From Kiritimatiellia bacterium (GTDB lineage Bacteria; Verrucomicrobiota; Kiritimatiellia; CAIQIC01; JAGNIJ01), in NCBI GenBank assembly GCA_018001225.1, contig JAGNIJ010000003.1:1-64000 (forward strand): a DNA stretch of 64,000 nucleotides, written 5' to 3'. The translations under genes were made by a program, and so were the position numbers. Position 1 is the first letter of the stretch; every line of letters begins with the position of its first letter. The notes under the pieces are model-generated. The model did not search any database. It was not told the origin of the DNA and saw only the letters and a program-made list of their open reading frames with translations. Shown here piece by piece: positions 60,278 to 64,000 of this stretch.

Positions 60278-61068
60278 GCGATACCGCCTCCATGCCCTGG
60301 TTGCAGGCCCGGTTCCCGGCCGGGGGGTTGTCCGTCAAGATCGTCGGCCTCGGCGGCACCGGCTCGCAGGTCGCGCGCGGGCTGTGCCTCTACCTCGGGG
60401 CCGCGGCCGCGGACAGCCGGATCGTACTGCTGGACGGCGACGCGTTCGAGCCGGCCAATGCCTCGCGGATGTTCTTCAGCCGGCCGGGCAACAAGGCCGA
60501 GGTGCTCCGGGAGGATTTGCTGCCGTTCCTCGCGGACAGCCGCGTGACGCTGCTGGCGGCGGGCGAATACGTGACGGCGGAGAACCTGCCGCGGTGGATC
60601 CAGTCGGGCGACATCGTCTTCCTGTGCGTGGACAACCACGCCACCCGGAAGCTGGTCGGCGACTTCTGCGCCGGGCGCGGCGCGGCGCCCGCGCCGGCGG
60701 ACCTCACGCTCATCAGCGGGGGCAACGACGGCATCGAGACCACGCCCGAGGGCGAGGTGCGGCGCGGGACGTACGGCAACGCGCAGGTGTACCTGCGGCG
60801 GAACGGGGCGGACGTCACGCCGGACCTGTCCCGGTTTCATCCCGAGATCGCGGCGCCGCGCGACCGGCTGCCGACGGACAAGGGCTGCTCTGAACTGATG
60901 GACTCGGTGCCCCAGCTTTTTTTCGCGAACCTGCTCGTGGCCTCGGTTATGCTGAACACGTTTTACCTGCTGGCGTGCGGGGCGCTCGGTTACCACGAAA
61001 TCGCCTTCGACCTGGCCGAAGGGCTCTGCCGGCCGGTCGGCGCTCCCCTGGAGCCCCGGGGCTTATGA
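60274..61068 (+). CDS. ThiF/E1-like enzyme 2 (PRTRC ThiF-like)
   Basis: 264 residues, a compact ThiF domain: VGLGGTGSQVARGL (residues 24-37) binds ATP, then VLLDGDAFEPANASRMFF (family DxDxVxxxNxxRQ), and IVFLCVDNHATRK. It lacks the long C-terminal domain of the first E1 and ends in hydrophobic helices LLVASVMLNTFYLLACGAL. PRTRC-type ThiF proteins look like this. ATGA overlaps link it both to the JAMM gene before and to the SEDS gene after. Confidence 0.85.
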   Translation: MSDTASMPWLQARFPAGGLSVKIVGLGGTGSQVARGLCLYLGAAAADSRIVLLDGDAFEPANASRMFFSRPGNKAEVLREDLLPFLADSRVTLLAAGEYVTAENLPRWIQSGDIVFLCVDNHATRKLVGDFCAGRGAAPAPADLTLISGGNDGIETTPEGEVRRGTYGNAQVYLRRNGADVTPDLSRFHPEIAAPRDRLPTDKGCSELMDSVPQLFFANLLVASVMLNTFYLLACGALGYHEIAFDLAEGLCRPVGAPLEPRGL

Positions 61069-62255
61069 AACCCGATACACAGAAGAAAGAGCGGCGCGAG
61101 AACCGGGAACTCGCGCTGCTCATGGCCGTCGTGCTGCTGCTGGTCGCCTTCGGGCTGGCGGTGCTCGCGAGCGCGGGCAGCGTCCGCGGCCGGGCGCTGG
61201 CGGGCGACCCGGCCTACTTCGTCAAGCGCCAGGCGGCCTGGTTGATCCTCGGTCTCGCGGCCGCGTGGGCGGGGTACCGCCTGCCGTACCCGCTCTGGCG
61301 CCGGTGGACCCGGCCCCTCGCGCTGGGGGCCATCGTGCTGCTGCTCGCCGTCCTGTTCCTCGGGCCGCGGATCGGCGGCAGCCGGCGCTGGCTTCGGGTC
61401 GGCGAGATCACGGTCCAGCCGTCGGAGCTGGCCAAGTTCGCGGCCATCGTCATGATCGCCGCCCGGATCGCCGGCACGCCCCTGCGGACGCAGCGGTACA
61501 AGGAAGGGCTGCTGATCCCCGGCGGGCTGGCGCTGCTGCTGGCCTCGCTCGTGCTGCTGGAGCCGGACGTCGGCACGGCGGTGCTGATGGGCGGGATCGG
61601 GGTTGTGCTGCTGTTCGTCTCCGGGTTCCGCGTGCACCCGCTGGTGCTCGCGGGGCTGGTGCTCGCGCTGGGCGGCGCGCTCTATGTCCGGCTGGACCCC
61701 GTCCGCTGGCGCCGGGTCGAGGCCTGGTGGTGGCCCGAGCGGCACCCGGCCATCGCCCACCAGTTCCTCGAGTCCCGCAACGCGTTCATCCTCGGCGGCA
61801 CGCGCATCCAGCCGGGCCGCAGCATCCAGAAGCACTACTACCTGCCGGAGCCGCACACCGATTTCATCTACGCGATCCTGGCCGAGGAGTACGGCGTGTG
61901 GGGCTCGACGTCGGTCCTCGCGCTGTTCGGCCTGTTTCTTTTCCTGGGCACCCGGATCAGCCGGCGCGCCCCGGACCTGTTCGGCGCGCTGCTGGGCTTC
62001 GGGATCACGCTGTCCGTTTCGCTCCAGGCGATGTTTAACATCGCCGTGGTCACGGGCATGTTGCCCACCAAGGGCATCACGCTTCCGTTCTTCAGCTACG
62101 GCGGCAGTTCGCTGGTCATGTCGCTGTTCCAGGTCGGCATCCTGCTCAACATCGGACGCCGGTCGCTGGGCCGCGATCCCCTGGCGCCGCCGGCCGGGGA
62201 CCGGGTCTTCGAATCGTCTTTCGCCGGGCTTGCGACGGCGCGGGAACGGCAGTAG
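61065..62255 (+). CDS. SEDS family peptidoglycan polymerase (FtsW/RodA type)
   Basis: 396-residue polytopic membrane protein with about ten helices. SEDS landmarks are present: GGSRRWLRVGEITVQPSELAK, LLEPDVGTAVLM (the catalytic Asp region), RWRRVEAWW, DFIYAILAEEYGVWG, and the C-terminal GMLPTKGITLPFFSYGGSSL typical of FtsW. SEDS proteins polymerise glycan strands with a class B PBP. The ATG overlaps the E1-2 stop. Being welded to a ubiquitin-like operon is unusual; no PBP or mur genes surround it, so it may be a dedicated second copy. Confidence 0.92.
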   Translation: MKPDTQKKERRENRELALLMAVVLLLVAFGLAVLASAGSVRGRALAGDPAYFVKRQAAWLILGLAAAWAGYRLPYPLWRRWTRPLALGAIVLLLAVLFLGPRIGGSRRWLRVGEITVQPSELAKFAAIVMIAARIAGTPLRTQRYKEGLLIPGGLALLLASLVLLEPDVGTAVLMGGIGVVLLFVSGFRVHPLVLAGLVLALGGALYVRLDPVRWRRVEAWWWPERHPAIAHQFLESRNAFILGGTRIQPGRSIQKHYYLPEPHTDFIYAILAEEYGVWGSTSVLALFGLFLFLGTRISRRAPDLFGALLGFGITLSVSLQAMFNIAVVTGMLPTKGITLPFFSYGGSSLVMSLFQVGILLNIGRRSLGRDPLAPPAGDRVFESSFAGLATARERQ

Positions 62256-62268
62256 AAAGGAGAAGTCC

Positions 62269-62856
62269 ATGACGGGAGATCACTACCATCAGGAGTACAT
62301 TCGCGGGCTGATCGAATCGCTCGGGTGCTGCCCGGCCGGCCGGTTCTGCACGTTCAAGGAGGTCTTCGCGCGCACGCCCGGCGACACGCGGATGCTGCAG
62401 CAGATCAAGGCCATCGAGGTCTTCAAGTATCACCGCAGCCAGCGCGAGGGGCGGGCCATCGAGTGGGAGGAGGCGCTCGACCTGTGGAAGGCCGAGGGCC
62501 ACGCCGCGGCCTTCGGCGGGGTGCCCGTTGCCGTGCCCGGGAACGGGCCGAACGGCGCGACCCGGGAACTGATCGAGGAACTGGCCTGCTGCCCGAAGGG
62601 GTATTACTGCACGTTCAAGGAAATCCTGGTCCGCTTCGCGCCCCGCGACTCGCGCACCCTGATGCAGCTCAAGTGCCTGGAACTGTTCAAATACCAGCGC
62701 AGCGAGCAGGACCGCCGGCCCTGGGACTGGAACGAGGCGCTGGACCGCTGGGTGCAGGAAGGCTACGCCGCCACCTTCGCCTGCCTGTTCCGCGACGGCT
62801 GCAAGTTCGCGGACCTCTATGCCGCCATCCTTCGCGAAACCCGGGGTTCGGCATGA
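62269..62856 (+). CDS. Tandem-repeat cysteine protein, unknown
   Basis: 195 residues made of two about 72-residue repeats: residues 11-82 (IRGLIESLGCCPAGRFCTFK...) and 97-168 (TRELIEELACCPKGYYCTFK...). Each has a CC pair, a CTFKE motif, KxxEVFKYxRS or KCLELFKYQRS, and a WEEALDLW/WNEALDRW helix, then a 25-residue tail with one more Cys. No signal peptide. The conserved Cys may bind metal or form a DNA- or protein-binding motif. AAAGGAGA precedes the ATG; the stop overlaps the next start. Confidence 0.75.
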   Translation: MTGDHYHQEYIRGLIESLGCCPAGRFCTFKEVFARTPGDTRMLQQIKAIEVFKYHRSQREGRAIEWEEALDLWKAEGHAAAFGGVPVAVPGNGPNGATRELIEELACCPKGYYCTFKEILVRFAPRDSRTLMQLKCLELFKYQRSEQDRRPWDWNEALDRWVQEGYAATFACLFRDGCKFADLYAAILRETRGSA

Positions 62857-64000
62857 AACGGGTGCGCGCCTGGCTCGCGGGCGGGCTGGCCGTCCTGGCG
62901 CCGGCCGCGTGGGGCGCCTATGACTGGACCAACGGCCCCTGGGGCGTCCTGGTTGACCTGGGCGGGGCCGCCGGATCGCCGCTCTGCCGCGTGGAATTCC
63001 CCGGCGGCGGCGCCCAGACGGGCAACGCGGTGGCGGTGCATTACCAGTTCACCCCGGTGCATGCTCCGCAATTGTGGGCCCTGCTCACGGACGGCTTCTG
63101 GCGGCAGACCAGCCAGGAATCGGAACTGCTCACCTCCTACCGCCTGTTCCGGTACTTCGGCAGCGGCAACGAGAATTGCGACCGGCTCGCGGCGACCGGC
63201 ATGAAAGTCCTCGGCACGAACGCCGCGGGCGAACTGGAAATCGAGACGGCCTACGAGAACCACTCGGCCTCCGGAGACCGCTTCGACGTGACGGGCCGCG
63301 CGACGCTGGAAGCGCCCGACCTGCTGCGGACGGCCATGCGGGCGGCGCTGACGGTTTCCAACGCCTCGGGCCGGGCGGTCGTTCCCCACAACGAGACCCA
63401 CCGGCTGTTCGGCGAGCAGTGGGAGCTCTTCGGCGCCTCGTCCATGCACGTCGTCACCAACCTCACGCACGGCCTCCCCTCCTGGTACGACCTGCTGGAC
63501 CCCCTGCACCGGTACGTCGGCGTCACGAACAACGCGGACTTCCTGGACGACGGGTACTCCGTCAACAGCGGGAAGACCGTTTCCACCCACGACGTGAAGT
63601 ACATCGTCGCCTCCGGCGCCGTGGTGGGATTGGATTACGACACCAACGTGTGCCCGATTGTTTATGATCCGGGCTACCTCTGGTACAGCCAGATGGTGCT
63701 GCGCGCCCATGTCTCGCCGGACGTGCGGCTCCAGCACGCCTACCGGTCGGCCCGCAACCACCGGATCGAGCTGGTCTCCTGCGACGGGCTGACCGCCGAG
63801 CCCACAAACCTGAAGTGGACCGTCGACTATGACCGCAAGGACACCAACATGGTGGACGGCGACAACGTGCAGGTCAAACTGGGCCTGGACGACTTCCTGC
63901 CCTTCTGGCCGGACGGGGGCGTCCAGGTCGTCCGCGTCCGGATGGAAACCGGCAACACGCCGCCCGCCGTGACCCGGCTGTCCGTCCCCTCGCCGGACGC
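62853..64000 (+). CDS. Exported protein, 3' end outside window
   Basis: The frame stays open for 382 residues to the window edge. It starts with a signal peptide (MKRVRAWLAGGLAVLAPAAWG) and continues as a beta-rich, Trp/Tyr/Asn-rich secreted protein (YDWTNGPWGVLVDLGG, NHSASGDRFDVTGRATLEA, VHYQFTPVHAPQLWALL). No catalytic motif is seen in this part. It is the last visible gene of the ubiquitin-like operon, coupled by an ATGA overlap, and may be a substrate or effector placed outside the membrane. Confidence 0.8.
   Translation, partial: MKRVRAWLAGGLAVLAPAAWGAYDWTNGPWGVLVDLGGAAGSPLCRVEFPGGGAQTGNAVAVHYQFTPVHAPQLWALLTDGFWRQTSQESELLTSYRLFRYFGSGNENCDRLAATGMKVLGTNAAGELEIETAYENHSASGDRFDVTGRATLEAPDLLRTAMRAALTVSNASGRAVVPHNETHRLFGEQWELFGASSMHVVTNLTHGLPSWYDLLDPLHRYVGVTNNADFLDDGYSVNSGKTVSTHDVKYIVASGAVVGLDYDTNVCPIVYDPGYLWYSQMVLRAHVSPDVRLQHAYRSARNHRIELVSCDGLTAEPTNLKWTVDYDRKDTNMVDGDNVQVKLGLDDFLPFWPDGGVQVVRVRMETGNTPPAVTRLSVPSPD

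Noticed and set aside
1-64000. CRISPR arrays, tRNA or rRNA genes, transposases
   Set aside because: No regularly spaced direct repeats, cloverleaf sequences, rRNA cores or transposase motifs were seen on either strand.

Overview
The window reads like a GC-rich chromosome segment from the PVC superphylum, most likely a Verrucomicrobiota/Kiritimatiellota-type bacterium. This is an inference from gene style, not from a marker gene: giant secreted FG-GAP and C25-peptidase proteins, a short 'FYRV'-type domain reused in several exported proteins, a LEGERPREP-type intergenic palindrome family, PaaK/CapK-like and PD40 proteins, and TTG starts. I saw no rRNA, tRNA, CRISPR array or transposase.

Layout. 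1-3.4 kb (minus): response regulator, sensor kinase and a secreted VWA protein. 3.8-6.9 kb: two uncharacterised envelope proteins facing an adenylate-forming enzyme. 6.9-17.7 kb: two divergent giant exported proteins, a gingipain-type C25 peptidase and a 2383-residue FG-GAP protein made of four repeated modules. 17.7-23.3 kb: methyltransferase, SDR and dapF (minus), then a degenerate histidine kinase and an NCS2 permease (plus). 23.3-28.6 kb: a RiPP-like locus with a 52-residue precursor, radical SAM/SPASM enzyme, PqqD carrier, HprK-like P-loop protein, S24/S26-like peptidase and nucleotidyltransferases. 28.7-40.5 kb: GNAT, glycogen debranching enzyme, receiver protein, two exported proteins (one glycosidase-like), and an ECF sigma, membrane and Spy-like stress cassette followed by a PD40 protein and an alpha/beta hydrolase.

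40.5-50.8 kb holds three small winged-helix-type regulators, two of them clear paralogues. They flank a four-gene minus-strand operon: a membrane-tethered solute-binding protein, an unknown cytoplasmic protein, a glucoamylase-fold-like exported protein and an outer-membrane barrel. The first regulator follows about 360 nt of densely hairpin-forming sequence that looks like a structured leader or noncoding RNA.

51.1-64.0 kb is the most striking part: one plus-strand run, mostly coupled by ATGA stop/start overlaps, encoding what looks like a double ubiquitin-like conjugation system. The first set has an eight-cysteine RING-like protein, a ThiF/E1, an E2 with HPN and Cys motifs, an unknown protein, a beta-grasp protein and a JAMM protease. 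An ARC/Mpa-like AAA+ unfoldase follows. The second set has a beta-grasp protein, a Prok-E2_D/PRTRC-B-like protein, a canonical JAMM protease and a second ThiF/E1. The run continues without a break into a FtsW/RodA-type SEDS protein, a tandem-repeat cysteine protein and an exported protein cut by the window edge. Logically E1, E2 and RING would attach a Ubl, JAMM enzymes would process or remove it, and the ATPase would unfold tagged proteins. No function has been shown here.
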